This document shows, in pieces, positions 31,336 through 39,722 of a DNA stretch of 64,000 nucleotides. A program made the position numbers and the translations under genes. The DNA comes from Flavobacterium supellecticarium (lineage in GTDB: Bacteria > Bacteroidota > Bacteroidia > Flavobacteriales > Flavobacteriaceae), in NCBI RefSeq assembly GCF_004801375.1, contig NZ_SSNZ01000007.1, positions 1 to 64,000 of the forward strand, read 5' to 3'. The first letter of the stretch is position 1, and each line of letters begins with the position of its first letter. The notes below the pieces were generated by a model. It saw nothing but the letters and a program-made list of their open reading frames with translations, searched no databases and was not told where the DNA came from.

Positions 31336-32090
31336 TCGGTGAATTTTTTCAGTTCGAAAGTGGCTCCGTCAAAAATACCGTAGGTAAAATAATGAATCCA
31401 GTCACCAAGATTGAAATATTTGGCCGTCTCGGAAAGCGTAATTTCGAGCGGTAAATGCCTGTGCCCAAAAACGAAATAGTCGTATCGTTTCGATTGCAGT
31501 TTCATTTTGGAATACTGTACCAACCATTCGTTTTCTTCGCCCAGGTATTTTACATCTTCGGCGCCCGAAATCAGTTTGTTTTTTACCGAAAGGTATTGTG
31601 CCAGGCGTACGCCCAAATCCGGATGTAACCAACGGAACAACCATTTCGAAAACGGATTGGTAAAGACTTTTTTCATCCTTTTGTAACCTTTATCGCCGGG
31701 ACCTAAACCATCACCGTGACCAATCAGGAATAGCTTATTGTTAAAGGTGAATTCCTGTGGCGTATGATAGACCGGAATGTTTAATTCCCGTTCGAAATAA
31801 TCGTACATCCACAAGTCGTGGTTACCCACAAAAAAATAAATCTGAATACCGCTATCGCGCAATTCGGCCAGTTTACCCAAAACCCGGATAAATCCCTTAG
31901 GGACAACTGTTTTGTATTCAAACCAGAAATCGAAAAGATCGCCAAGTAGGAAAAGTACTTCAGCGTCTTTTTTGATCAGGTCCAGCCAGGCCACAAATTT
32001 CTGTTCCCGCGGAAAACTTTTTTCCGGAGTTGGCGCACCAAAATGTTGGTCGGAGGCAAAATATATTTTTTTGTTTAACGGAATGTTCAT
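31329..32090 (-). CDS. lpxH: UDP-2,3-diacylglucosamine diphosphatase
   Basis: A 253-residue metallophosphoesterase of lipid A synthesis; it hydrolyses UDP-2,3-diacylglucosamine to lipid X and UMP. All five calcineurin-type blocks are present: ASDQHFG, LLGDLFDFWFEY, VGNHDLWMYDY, IGHGDGLGPGD and VFGHRHLP. The ATG at 32090 gives MNIPLNKKIYFASDQHFG; the frame is open further upstream, but that part runs into queD. It lies 4 bases downstream of queD on the same strand, so the two form an operon. The match to LpxH (Asp-Gln-His first block, HGDGLGPGD) is typical of Bacteroidota enzymes. Confidence 0.9.
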   Translation of the reverse strand: MNIPLNKKIYFASDQHFGAPTPEKSFPREQKFVAWLDLIKKDAEVLFLLGDLFDFWFEYKTVVPKGFIRVLGKLAELRDSGIQIYFFVGNHDLWMYDYFERELNIPVYHTPQEFTFNNKLFLIGHGDGLGPGDKGYKRMKKVFTNPFSKWLFRWLHPDLGVRLAQYLSVKNKLISGAEDVKYLGEENEWLVQYSKMKLQSKRYDYFVFGHRHLPLEITLSETAKYFNLGDWIHYFTYGIFDGATFELKKFTDQ

Positions 32091-32094
32091 AAGC

Positions 32095-32547
32095 CTACAG
32101 ATTATCCGATTGATACCATTCTGCAAATGAAGTTTCCGTTTCCTGTAAGCGTAGGGAATGCAATTGAATGCCTTTCGGAAGTCGGTTTTTGATTTTTGAA
32201 GCAAAATCGATGACCATATTTTCGCTCGTTGGTTGATAATCGACCAAAATGACATGGTGACCACGGTTTTTTAATTCGTTCGCCAATTCAAGATGCGGCG
32301 TATTCTGGTTGAAAACCGTAGCATGATCAAAAACATCTACAATCTCTTCTTTTACAATATGCTTTAAATCGCCAAAATCGATGACCATGCCAAACTTTAC
32401 ATTCGAACTGTCCGTGATCGGAGTACCAATTACCGTCACCGATAACTTATAACTGTGTCCGTGTACGTTTTTGCATTTGCCGTCGTAGCCATATAGCGCA
32501 TGACCGGTTTCAAAAGTAAATTGTTTGGTGATTCTGATGTTACTCAT
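32095..32547 (-). CDS. queD: 6-carboxy-5,6,7,8-tetrahydropterin synthase
   Basis: A 150-residue member of the PTPS/QueD family, which converts dihydroneopterin triphosphate to 6-carboxytetrahydropterin for queuosine. The zinc and catalytic residues are visible: FETGHALYGYDGKCKNVHGH (metal His and catalytic Cys), VIDFGDLKHIV, DHATVFN and the C-terminal LQETETSFAEW with the catalytic Glu. The ATG at 32547 gives MSNIRITKQFTFE. The frame opens earlier with a TTG at 32568, which overlaps the TAAATTTG promoter element and is not used. It is co-transcribed with lpxH. Confidence 0.92.
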   Translation of the reverse strand: MSNIRITKQFTFETGHALYGYDGKCKNVHGHSYKLSVTVIGTPITDSSNVKFGMVIDFGDLKHIVKEEIVDVFDHATVFNQNTPHLELANELKNRGHHVILVDYQPTSENMVIDFASKIKNRLPKGIQLHSLRLQETETSFAEWYQSDNL

Positions 32548-32565
32548 CCTGTAGAAATTAGATTG

Positions 32566-32573
32566 CAAATTTA
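32566..32573 (-). promoter_or_regulatory. -7 element of queD-lpxH
   Basis: TAAATTTG on the minus strand, ending 18 bases before the queD ATG; exact TAnnTTTG match. It faces away from the plus-strand element at 32611-32618. Confidence 0.6.
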
Positions 32574-32610
32574 GTAAATAAATTTAAGCGATCGAATTTC
32601 ACTTTTGTCA

Positions 32611-32618
32611 TATATTTG
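32611..32618 (+). promoter_or_regulatory. -7 element of the oxygenase gene
   Basis: TATATTTG, an exact TAnnTTTG match, 20 bases before the ATG at 32639; a divergent promoter pair with queD. Confidence 0.6.
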
Positions 32619-32638
32619 TTGCCACTTTATAACAGAGT

Positions 32639-33262
32639 ATGAGCGATTTCCAATTGAATCCACTATACGAACAAATCATCGACGATTTGTTAAACCAACA
32701 ATTCAGCATTGCTGATCACTTTTTCTCGGATGACGAGGTAATGGCCTTGCGAGAAAGTTTACGCCACAAATACGAAGAAGACCAGTTTAAAAAATCCGCT
32801 ATCGGAAATCAAACCAACGAACAAATCGTAACAGCCGTTCGTGGGGATTTTATTTTCTGGCTGAATGAAGCCGAAAGTAATCCGGCCGAAAAAGCCTATT
32901 TCGATAAGATCAATGATTTTATAGAATACCTGAATCGGACGTGTTTTATGGGAATCCGTGATAAGGAGTTTCATTATGCCTATTACCCGGAAGGAACGTT
33001 TTATAAAAGACATTTGGATACGTTTCAGAATGACGACCGACGAAAGTTGTCAATCGTATGTTATCTGAACGATCAGGACTGGCAACCGGAGTATGGTGGT
33101 GAACTGGCGATTTATATCAATAAAGAGGACGGAGAAGTAACCGAAACGATTTACCCGGTAAAAGGACGTGTGGTTATTTTTGAAAGTCAGGTGCTGGAAC
33201 ACGAGGTAAAACCCGTAAAACAACCGCGGTTAAGTATTACCGGCTGGTTGCGAACCCGATAA
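32639..33262 (+). CDS. 2-oxoglutarate/Fe(II)-dependent oxygenase, prolyl 4-hydroxylase type
   Basis: A 207-residue protein with the double-stranded beta-helix iron site. HLDTF gives the His and Asp of the facial triad (about residues 123-125), EHEVKPV carries the distal His, and RLSITGWLRTR carries the Arg that binds 2-oxoglutarate. YPEGTFYKRHLDTF and RKLSIVCYLN are typical of the P4H/2OG-FeII_Oxy_3 group. The substrate is unknown; relatives hydroxylate prolines in translation factors or ribosomal proteins, but no evidence here picks one. It is followed by a long hairpin terminator. Confidence 0.88.
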   Translation: MSDFQLNPLYEQIIDDLLNQQFSIADHFFSDDEVMALRESLRHKYEEDQFKKSAIGNQTNEQIVTAVRGDFIFWLNEAESNPAEKAYFDKINDFIEYLNRTCFMGIRDKEFHYAYYPEGTFYKRHLDTFQNDDRRKLSIVCYLNDQDWQPEYGGELAIYINKEDGEVTETIYPVKGRVVIFESQVLEHEVKPVKQPRLSITGWLRTR

Positions 33263-33280
33263 TTAAAAACACCTATATAG

Positions 33281-33320
33281 TACACCTGACAGGTTTCGAA
33301 AACCTGTCAGGTGTTTTTTT
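33281..33320. terminator. Long bidirectional hairpin terminator
   Basis: CACCTGACAGGTTT - CGAA - AACCTGTCAGGTG followed by a T-run, between the oxygenase gene and the convergent 58-residue gene. Stem of about 13 pairs with a CGAA loop. Confidence 0.9.
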
Positions 33321-33495
33321 AAGAGTTGCTTTTATTCCTTTTTTTCGCGCGGTAATACATCAGATAGGCAATACAGGCGAGTACTACAAACGGAACCAAC
33401 GAGCCAATAAAGACACCGATTTCATAATTTTTATCGGGTGCATTCTGGATTTTCTCTTCAATATTAACTTGTAGCAGTAGGAATAAAGCCCTCAT
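33319..33495 (-). CDS. Small single-pass membrane protein, 58 residues
   Basis: The minus-strand frame from the ATG at 33495 to the TAA at 33319-33321. It encodes MRALFLLLQVNIEEKIQNAP, a short polar stretch, then one membrane helix (about 28-46, GVFIGSLVPFVVLACIAYLM) and a basic tail YYRAKKRNKSNS. The start lies one base after the stop of the enoyl-CoA hydratase-like gene, so the two are one transcript. Positive residues after the helix suggest the C-terminus is cytoplasmic. Function unknown. Its stop lies within the T-run of the long terminator. Confidence 0.78.
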   Translation of the reverse strand: MRALFLLLQVNIEEKIQNAPDKNYEIGVFIGSLVPFVVLACIAYLMYYRAKKRNKSNS

Positions 33496-33496
33496 T

Positions 33497-34267
33497 TTAT
33501 TTCTTTTTAAATTGATTCAGTGCGTTTACGGTAAAATCGGATAAAACCAGTTTTCCGGAAATTCCGGCACGTTCGTATAATAAAGTGTCCCAGTTTTCGG
33601 TTCCTTCCCACAACACTTTTTTCATTTCGGATAAGGCTTCCGGATTATAGCTGGCTAATTTCGAGACAAATAAATCCAATTCTTTGTCCAGATCGGAAAC
33701 ATTTTCGAGTACTTTCGCATACAATCCTTTTTCCTGCGCCCAATAAGCATTTTTCCATTCGTGTGCGGCTAAGGTCATTTCGGCCAATGCGGCTTTTCCG
33801 ATTTTACGGGAAACGGCCGGTTCGATTACAAAAGGTCCGATTCCAATCGCTAATTCCGAAAGTTTAATCGCGCTTTGTTCGGTAGCAAGGGCATAATCGC
33901 AGGCCGCGGCCAATCCAACACCACCGCCTACGGCTTTTCCGTGGATACGTCCAACGATTAGTTTGGAACAGTTGCGCATCGCATTGATCACGTTTGCAAA
34001 GCCCGAAAAGAATTTTGCGCCTTCTTCCAGATTGGATACGGCGAGTAGTTCGTCAAATGAAGCACCGGCACAAAAAGCACCGTCGCCTTCGCTTTGTAAT
34101 ACAATTACCGAAACTTCGGAATTCGTACTTAAGATGTTCAATTCGTCGGTAAGGCGTTGTAAAAGTTCGCCGGGAAAAGAGTTGCTGGCCGGATGACCAA
34201 ATTCCACAAAGGCGATTTTATTTTCAATTCGGGTGTATAAAGAACCGTTTTGTCTGTCTGTTGTCAT
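33497..34267 (-). CDS. Enoyl-CoA hydratase/isomerase family protein
   Basis: A 256-residue crotonase-fold protein. The oxyanion-hole segments are present: GAFCAGASFDEL (first loop) and RIHGKAVGGGVGLAAACDYA (second loop). LSELAIGIGPF follows where the catalytic Glu region lies. It probably hydrates or isomerises a short-chain acyl-CoA in amino-acid or fatty-acid breakdown; the exact substrate cannot be read from the sequence. No other catabolic genes are adjacent. The 58-residue membrane protein follows in the same transcript. Confidence 0.9.
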   Translation of the reverse strand: MTTDRQNGSLYTRIENKIAFVEFGHPASNSFPGELLQRLTDELNILSTNSEVSVIVLQSEGDGAFCAGASFDELLAVSNLEEGAKFFSGFANVINAMRNCSKLIVGRIHGKAVGGGVGLAAACDYALATEQSAIKLSELAIGIGPFVIEPAVSRKIGKAALAEMTLAAHEWKNAYWAQEKGLYAKVLENVSDLDKELDLFVSKLASYNPEALSEMKKVLWEGTENWDTLLYERAGISGKLVLSDFTVNALNQFKKK

Positions 34268-34313
34268 GCGTAAAAATAATTTGCCTTAAAATTACACTTT
34301 TTGCCACAAAGTA

Positions 34314-34343
34314 TTGGTAGGTTCTCCGAAAAAGCTATATTTG
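34314..34343 (+). promoter_or_regulatory. Promoter of tRNA-Ala
   Basis: TTG at 34314-34316, a 19-base spacer, then TATATTTG at 34336-34343. This is a complete match to the Bacteroidota TTG-N19-TAnnTTTG promoter, 15 bases before the mature tRNA. Confidence 0.8.
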
Positions 34344-34358
34344 TACCCGAATTCAAAC

Positions 34359-34432
34359 GGGGATGTAGCTCAGATGGCTAGAGCGTTTGGCTGGCAGCCA
34401 AAAGGTCGTGGGTTCGAGCCCCATCTTCTCCA
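34359..34432 (+). tRNA. tRNA-Ala (anticodon GGC)
   Basis: A 74-base cloverleaf with acceptor GGGGATG / CTTCTCC, including the G3-U70 pair that identifies Ala and one U-U mismatch at position 6-67. The anticodon arm TTTGG-CTGGCAG-CCAAA gives GGC, and the T arm is GTGGG-TTCGAGC-CCCAT. CCA is not encoded. An ideal promoter precedes it and a hairpin terminator follows. Confidence 0.95.
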
Positions 34433-34441
34433 CTGGAAAAT

Positions 34442-34474
34442 AAAAACCTGTACTGAAAAGTGCAGGTTTTTTTG
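34442..34474 (+). terminator. Terminator of tRNA-Ala
   Basis: AAAACCTGTACT - GAAA - AGTGCAGGTTTT followed by T-run, 10 bases after the tRNA. Confidence 0.85.
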
Positions 34475-34489
34475 TTTGAAATCAAGGTA

Positions 34490-34520
34490 TAAAAAAAGTC
34501 GGAAGATTTCCTTCCGACTC
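34490..34520 (-). terminator. Terminator of the 468-residue exported-protein gene
   Basis: On the minus strand AGTCGGAAG - GAAAT - CTTCCGACT followed by seven T; about 30 bases past the stop of the gene at 34549. Confidence 0.85.
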
Positions 34521-34548
34521 AGACTGCTCCAATAGAGACTTTTATCTT

Positions 34549-35955
34549 TTAAAATTCAAAAAAAGTAACCTTATAATAATCGTTATTATCGGATTCGATC
34601 AGCCAAACCCCTTTTTCGGATGCTTCACTATTAACAGATATTTCTTTTTTCGATGATTTGTTTAATTCGATCAGGTAATCCTGAACTTTTTTGTTACTAC
34701 CGTTAAAATACAAAGTTGTAAAATCAAACTTTAATTTTTTGTATTCTTTTAATGTGAAAAAAGCTAAAACCGGAGTATGGCTAAGTTCTATTTGCCACAT
34801 TTTATCAACACTGAATGGAACTTTAGCTGAATTTATTCTATTTCCCGATGCTAAATCGATCTGGCTATAGTAATAAAATTTTCTGGAGAAGTGTTGGTAA
34901 AAGGAAAGATGCCCTTGTTTGTTCACTATAGAAAAACCAAGATTGATTCGTGTTTTAGAAGCATCATGCGTTAGGTCGTCATCTGAAAATTCCTCCGTTT
35001 TTTGCCATAGCAGTTTTCCTTCGGCATCAAATTTAACAACATAATATCCGCCTACGTCAGTATTGTATAACCTTTTGTCTTTTTTTCCATACAATCCATA
35101 AATGTATAGCTCATTTGTATCTTCATCTAAATGATAATTATTAATAGATAATTGATCAACAAATTTAAGAGCGTTGGATGATACATGAGCACTCACATCC
35201 ATTTTACCACCTCCATTATTCGAAAATATGAGTGGTTTTTCAATATTTACATTGTACGTTATGGTTTTAATGTTCTTCCCGTTAAGATCAAAAATAGCCC
35301 TGTGAAGGACAAAAGACTTAATGTCCTTATTGATATATTTAGTAGCGATCTCAAAAGAGTTTTTGTTATAGTATGCTCTATAAGCAAGGTCATCTAAATC
35401 ATAGTAGTCCTTTTTATTTACGTTATTAAAAAAAGAAGGTTTTTGTAGTTTGATAACCTCCGTTTTCTTTAGCTTGTTGTCGTATTTATGCCAAAATAAA
35501 TCATGCTTTTCAATATTGTCAACTATTTTGTTTTTTTCATTTCCCAGACCATAGGAAAAGTCTTTTGAAAAAAGAAAGAGTCTCTTGTCTCCATCTACTG
35601 TAGCGATTACTTTATTTCCGTCGTAAATTTTAGTGTCAGTCTGCCAACCCACAGTGTTAAATCCATCACCGGAATAGATGTTGTCGTCAAATGGTGACGG
35701 TATAAAGCGTAAGAATTTCTCATCTTTAACCAATTCTGTTGGTTTGGGGTTGTCAAAACTATATAGTTCTACTTTGTTAATTCCTCGGATAGTACCATAC
35801 GCTTTTCCTTTTTTGAGGAGCAACTTGTTTTGCTTGGATAAGACCTCAAAGCCCATCGGGGTGTTGTCTTTTTCTATTTTTTCATTGATAATAGTGGTTT
35901 GAGCCGATGAAAGAAGAGATGTAAGTAAAGCAATGCTAAAAAATAGTCTTTGCAT
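34549..35955 (-). CDS. Exported protein of unknown function
   Basis: A 468-residue protein with a signal peptide (MQRLFFSIALLTSLLSSAQ) and no membrane segment or sorting domain. The mature part is beta-rich with many Lys/Asn/Tyr and motifs such as SFDNPKPTELVKDEKFLRF and GGYYVVKFDAEGKLLWQKTE, which look like irregular propeller blades. I cannot assign a family. It is a lone gene with a TATTTTTG -7 element at 35982-35989 on the minus strand and its own terminator. It could be periplasmic or secreted. Confidence 0.82.
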   Translation of the reverse strand: MQRLFFSIALLTSLLSSAQTTIINEKIEKDNTPMGFEVLSKQNKLLLKKGKAYGTIRGINKVELYSFDNPKPTELVKDEKFLRFIPSPFDDNIYSGDGFNTVGWQTDTKIYDGNKVIATVDGDKRLFLFSKDFSYGLGNEKNKIVDNIEKHDLFWHKYDNKLKKTEVIKLQKPSFFNNVNKKDYYDLDDLAYRAYYNKNSFEIATKYINKDIKSFVLHRAIFDLNGKNIKTITYNVNIEKPLIFSNNGGGKMDVSAHVSSNALKFVDQLSINNYHLDEDTNELYIYGLYGKKDKRLYNTDVGGYYVVKFDAEGKLLWQKTEEFSDDDLTHDASKTRINLGFSIVNKQGHLSFYQHFSRKFYYYSQIDLASGNRINSAKVPFSVDKMWQIELSHTPVLAFFTLKEYKKLKFDFTTLYFNGSNKKVQDYLIELNKSSKKEISVNSEASEKGVWLIESDNNDYYKVTFFEF

Positions 35956-35981
35956 GAATTTTTGTTTTTTTAAATTGGCGG

Positions 35982-35989
35982 CAAAAATA
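35982..35989 (-). promoter_or_regulatory. -7 element of the 468-residue exported-protein gene
   Basis: TATTTTTG on the minus strand, exact TAnnTTTG match, 26 bases ahead of the ATG at 35955. Confidence 0.55.
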
Positions 35990-36167
35990 GAATATTTTTA
36001 TTACAAAAGGCTGTCAGATCCCAGAGTATGCGCCTTTAAAGGGTAATTTATAATACTTCTTTTTAGTGTTTGTTTTGTGGTCTTGAAAATCAGAATGATA
36101 ATTGGTTTTAGACTGATGTCTGGTACAAAAAAAGTATTATGAATAATTGGAAGTTTTAGTCTGAATT

Positions 36168-39100
36168 TTAAAAATAAGCCCGCAATTGGATATTCCCGGT
36201 ATGAATCGTCTGACTCGTTTCGCTTTTACGTCCCTGGTAGTTGAGGTTAACGTCCAGATATTGCGTCAGGTTTTTTTGTAAAAGTAGTCGCCAGGTTAGG
36301 TTTTCACCGGCCTGTAGGCCTTCCAACATCTGATAGGCCACTGGCGATAGTTCGTTTCCGGTAAATTTATTCTGATAGTAGGATAACTCTCCGTTTATCG
36401 TAAAACGTTTGTCGGAGGCATAGCTAAACGACGTTCCGATCCGTTGTTGGTTCAGTGTTTCAAAATCGGATATTTTATTCTCTTTTAATTGGTATTCGTA
36501 GAAAACATCCCAGCTGGCATTTTTGGAAAATAAATAGGATACTTTGGGTGCCAGTTGATAGCCTTTTAATTCAAAATTCCGACTCGCATAGTTTTCGGAA
36601 TAGGTGTTGGATTGGATGGTTTTTCCGTTAAATCCAAACAGCCAGATTTTCTGAACCAGATGCGCATACTGAATCTGATGGGACGAATTGGTGTTTTCCT
36701 GCGAGCCTACCGATAGTAAGTTTTTCGAACGATTGGTCAAAAAAGTATAGGTCACGGAATGATCCTGTTTGCCGCGGTTGTAAAACAAACTGTTTCGGAA
36801 ACTGGAATTGAGTCCGAGTAAGTCGTCGTCTTTTCCAAAAAAAGGATTCAGATCGAAGTTGTCGCTTTTACGGATGATTTTCCGATCGATGATAAAAGAC
36901 GTCTGGTTATAAAAATACGATAACAGTTTTCGAAATCCGGTTTCGTTTTGCCATTGGTTCGGGTTTAAGGTTACCGATTGCGAAAATTTGTTCTGATGGG
37001 TTTTGATAAAAATCTGGTTTGGTAAAAATACGCGGACATATTTCGCCTGATCCGGGAATTGCGCAATCTCAAATTCCTCCAGTTCCTGAATACCGTTGCC
37101 GTTATAATCGTTCCACATATAAATCCCTTGTCCGGGTTCGACCTGTAAATAGGTAAATTCCTGCTGGGCAATGCGCCCGGAAGTGGTTTCGTAGGCGGTT
37201 GTAACCTGAATCAATTGATTAAAATAACGATCGTTATACAATAAACGGGAGTTTAAAGAAGGTTCGCTACCACGTGCCGGATCTTCGTATTTCAAGTTTC
37301 GGTAGTTGACAAATACCGATAAATCGCTTTTTTCAGTTTGTAGTAAACGCGATTTCAGATAATAGGAACGAGATGTATTGACTTTGGTGAGCAAGCCGTT
37401 TTGTAAACTGTCGTTTGTACGTTGTAAATACCCGAATTCCATATAAACTTTTGTACTGTCACCACGACCCATAAACGCACCAAATTCTTTAAACCGCTGA
37501 CTTAAGGCGGTAAATTGGTTGGTTTCTTTTATTTTTTCTTCGTTATTTTCCATACGTACGCTACCGCCAACCCAGTTTTTGCCAATATGATATTTGGCCT
37601 GGGTATTACTTCGGATAAATTTGGAAGTGGAATACGTACTGCTGCTATTTAGAAAACTGCTGTTGTTTCGAAACGTCCATTTATCCAGTTGAAATTGACC
37701 TTCGATCACATGACGGGTTCCGGAAAAGCTTTCGGAAAAATCGAGTTTCTCCAATTGATAGCGCGCAAAACCGTTATTGCGGGAATGGGTTGTTTGTGGT
37801 AAACGGAAATTTAATCCCGAAACCAATAGGCTTTGATCACCAAGTGGATTCGTCAGGTTCCAGTCGCGGTCAAATTCGATACTGAAAAGACGTTCGATGG
37901 TTTTGAATTTCTGCTGTACAAACTGATAGTTTGCAAAACCGTCTATTTCCCAACGTTTGGACCATAGCCGTTGTTTGACGTTAAAGCGTCCGGCTAATCC
38001 TTGATTGTCCTGATCATCGATATTTGAGAATAAGTTTTTGTCGTTGTTGCTTAAACCGATTTCAAAGTCAACGAGTGTTTTTTCACTGGGATTAAATTTT
38101 CCAAGGAAGGTTGCAATCTGAATACTCGTTGGTGCCACCAGTCGAACAATCGGTTCGTAGTTTCCCTGCGGAATGCCGTTTAACGGTGCGATATATTCAT
38201 AGATACGGCCAACGGCCTGGTTGTTGGCCAGAATATAATTTCCCTGATTGTTGCCAACTAAGGTAAAGCGAACGTTGTACAATTCGTCCTGTGGATTGTT
38301 GGAATACACATAGGTGGTCACACCGTTAACGATGACTTTTTTATACAGGATTTTGTTTTCGGAATAGCTGTCCGGATAAGCCGAAGGGGCATTCATCTTG
38401 GAGGGATCGTTCCCGGCCTCGCTCAAGATCTGAATTTGCTCGGCCGATAGGTTTTGTTGTAACGGCTGACTTTTAATATCGCTTTCGGAATACAAAAATC
38501 CACCTACACTCCAGGTGTCGCGTTCGTGGGTTACGCCACCATAAGCCACATATCGGGTGTAATTTCGATCGGTATATTGGTATTCGATGTTGATCCGCAT
38601 TTCGGAAGTGATCGGAAATAAGGACGTAAAACGGATCTCACCTGCATTATAGTCGATAATATAATCGTTGCTTTCACCGCGTTTCAATAGGATTCCATTC
38701 ACATAAACCCGTTCGGATCCGGAGATAACCAATACGTATAATTCGCCATTCGGGCCTTTAAGTTTATAGGGTCCCTGATTGCCTTCTTGTCCCACAAAGG
38801 TACTGCGGGTATATTGTCCGCGAACCAAGGCTCCGGCTGCGAAAATATCGGTTTTGCTACCCGTGTCGCCAAAGGTAAAATGTGTGGATAATCCCTGTAC
38901 TTTTTTGTTGAAATTCAGAAAACGGGATTGTCGGTTTTCTAAAAATAAGTCTCCGGCACGGACATTCCATTTATCGGAAAATAATTCGATAAAAATCTGA
39001 TCGAATTCGTCCAGTTTCTGCGAATAACCACCTTCCTGTAATGGAATGTTGCTGTCCTGAATCGACGCGCGAAGGCTTACTTTGTCGGAAATTTTTCCGG

Positions 39101-39590
39101 TGATTTGTAAGTCAAGATTGGAATTTAAAACGGTGTTCTGATTGTTTCCAATCGTGATACCTCGGGTGATGCTTCCGGACGTGTTTAATCCGTCGAACGG
39201 TTTAAAGTTGTTAACCGGTTCTCTTTTAATGGTGTATAATTGCTGGCCATTTCCGTTGCTCACTACGCGCGACGGATCGTAAATCGTATATTTTTTAGTG
39301 AGGTATTCCGGGAATTTTAAATAGCGGACGGTTAGTGTGTCGCTACTTTGGAAATTATTTCTGAAATGCAATTTGCCTTTCTGAAAATCGACGGCATAAT
39401 AGGTGGTGTCAATTTCATTTCCGGCTTTATCCAATACTTTAAAAAAAGCTTTGTTGATGCTAACGTTGTCAATCGCAATGGTATCCTGGGTTACCCGGAT
39501 TTTTTTGGATTTATAGGGCGTTTCAATTTCCTGGGCATAAAGGCCGGAAACACAAAACAATACCAGAATCAAAATCCATTTTTTCAGCAT
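36168..39590 (-). CDS. Large outer-membrane beta-barrel-like protein of unknown function
   Basis: A 1140-residue protein from the ATG at 39590 with a signal peptide MLKKWILILVLFCVSGLYAQ. The frame is open to an ATG at 39614, but that codon lies inside the TACTTTTG promoter element. The N-terminal half has LDLQITGKISDKVSLRASIQ, NWNVRAGDLFLEN-like segments and YIIDYNAGEIRFT, patterns shared with the SprA-like and other huge flavobacterial surface proteins. The rest is a long series of amphipathic strands ending in NIQLRAYF with a terminal Phe, as expected for an outer-membrane barrel inserted by BamA. There is no TonB box or plug domain. It may relate to SprA-type barrels, but at a third of their length. 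Confidence 0.75.
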   Translation of the reverse strand: MLKKWILILVLFCVSGLYAQEIETPYKSKKIRVTQDTIAIDNVSINKAFFKVLDKAGNEIDTTYYAVDFQKGKLHFRNNFQSSDTLTVRYLKFPEYLTKKYTIYDPSRVVSNGNGQQLYTIKREPVNNFKPFDGLNTSGSITRGITIGNNQNTVLNSNLDLQITGKISDKVSLRASIQDSNIPLQEGGYSQKLDEFDQIFIELFSDKWNVRAGDLFLENRQSRFLNFNKKVQGLSTHFTFGDTGSKTDIFAAGALVRGQYTRSTFVGQEGNQGPYKLKGPNGELYVLVISGSERVYVNGILLKRGESNDYIIDYNAGEIRFTSLFPITSEMRINIEYQYTDRNYTRYVAYGGVTHERDTWSVGGFLYSESDIKSQPLQQNLSAEQIQILSEAGNDPSKMNAPSAYPDSYSENKILYKKVIVNGVTTYVYSNNPQDELYNVRFTLVGNNQGNYILANNQAVGRIYEYIAPLNGIPQGNYEPIVRLVAPTSIQIATFLGKFNPSEKTLVDFEIGLSNNDKNLFSNIDDQDNQGLAGRFNVKQRLWSKRWEIDGFANYQFVQQKFKTIERLFSIEFDRDWNLTNPLGDQSLLVSGLNFRLPQTTHSRNNGFARYQLEKLDFSESFSGTRHVIEGQFQLDKWTFRNNSSFLNSSSTYSTSKFIRSNTQAKYHIGKNWVGGSVRMENNEEKIKETNQFTALSQRFKEFGAFMGRGDSTKVYMEFGYLQRTNDSLQNGLLTKVNTSRSYYLKSRLLQTEKSDLSVFVNYRNLKYEDPARGSEPSLNSRLLYNDRYFNQLIQVTTAYETTSGRIAQQEFTYLQVEPGQGIYMWNDYNGNGIQELEEFEIAQFPDQAKYVRVFLPNQIFIKTHQNKFSQSVTLNPNQWQNETGFRKLLSYFYNQTSFIIDRKIIRKSDNFDLNPFFGKDDDLLGLNSSFRNSLFYNRGKQDHSVTYTFLTNRSKNLLSVGSQENTNSSHQIQYAHLVQKIWLFGFNGKTIQSNTYSENYASRNFELKGYQLAPKVSYLFSKNASWDVFYEYQLKENKISDFETLNQQRIGTSFSYASDKRFTINGELSYYQNKFTGNELSPVAYQMLEGLQAGENLTWRLLLQKNLTQYLDVNLNYQGRKSETSQTIHTGNIQLRAYF

Positions 39591-39611
39591 ACAGATATAA
39601 CTCCAAAATGC

Positions 39612-39619
39612 CAAAAGTA
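39612..39619 (-). promoter_or_regulatory. -7 element of the outer-membrane protein gene
   Basis: TACTTTTG on the minus strand, exact TAnnTTTG match, overlapping the upstream ATG at 39614 and 21 bases before the chosen ATG at 39590. Confidence 0.6.
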
Positions 39620-39722
39620 GTGTAATTTCAATAGAAATTTTAAAAAGCGGGAAGTGTAAGCCGAAAAAACCGGTAAAAAGAACCCTTGTTTGGCTGTTCC
39701 TTTTACCGGTTTGCGGTTTTAT

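Noticed and set aside
34314..34535. 73-codon plus-strand frame
   Set aside because: It spans the tRNA-Ala gene, its promoter and its terminator; translation would be an artefact.
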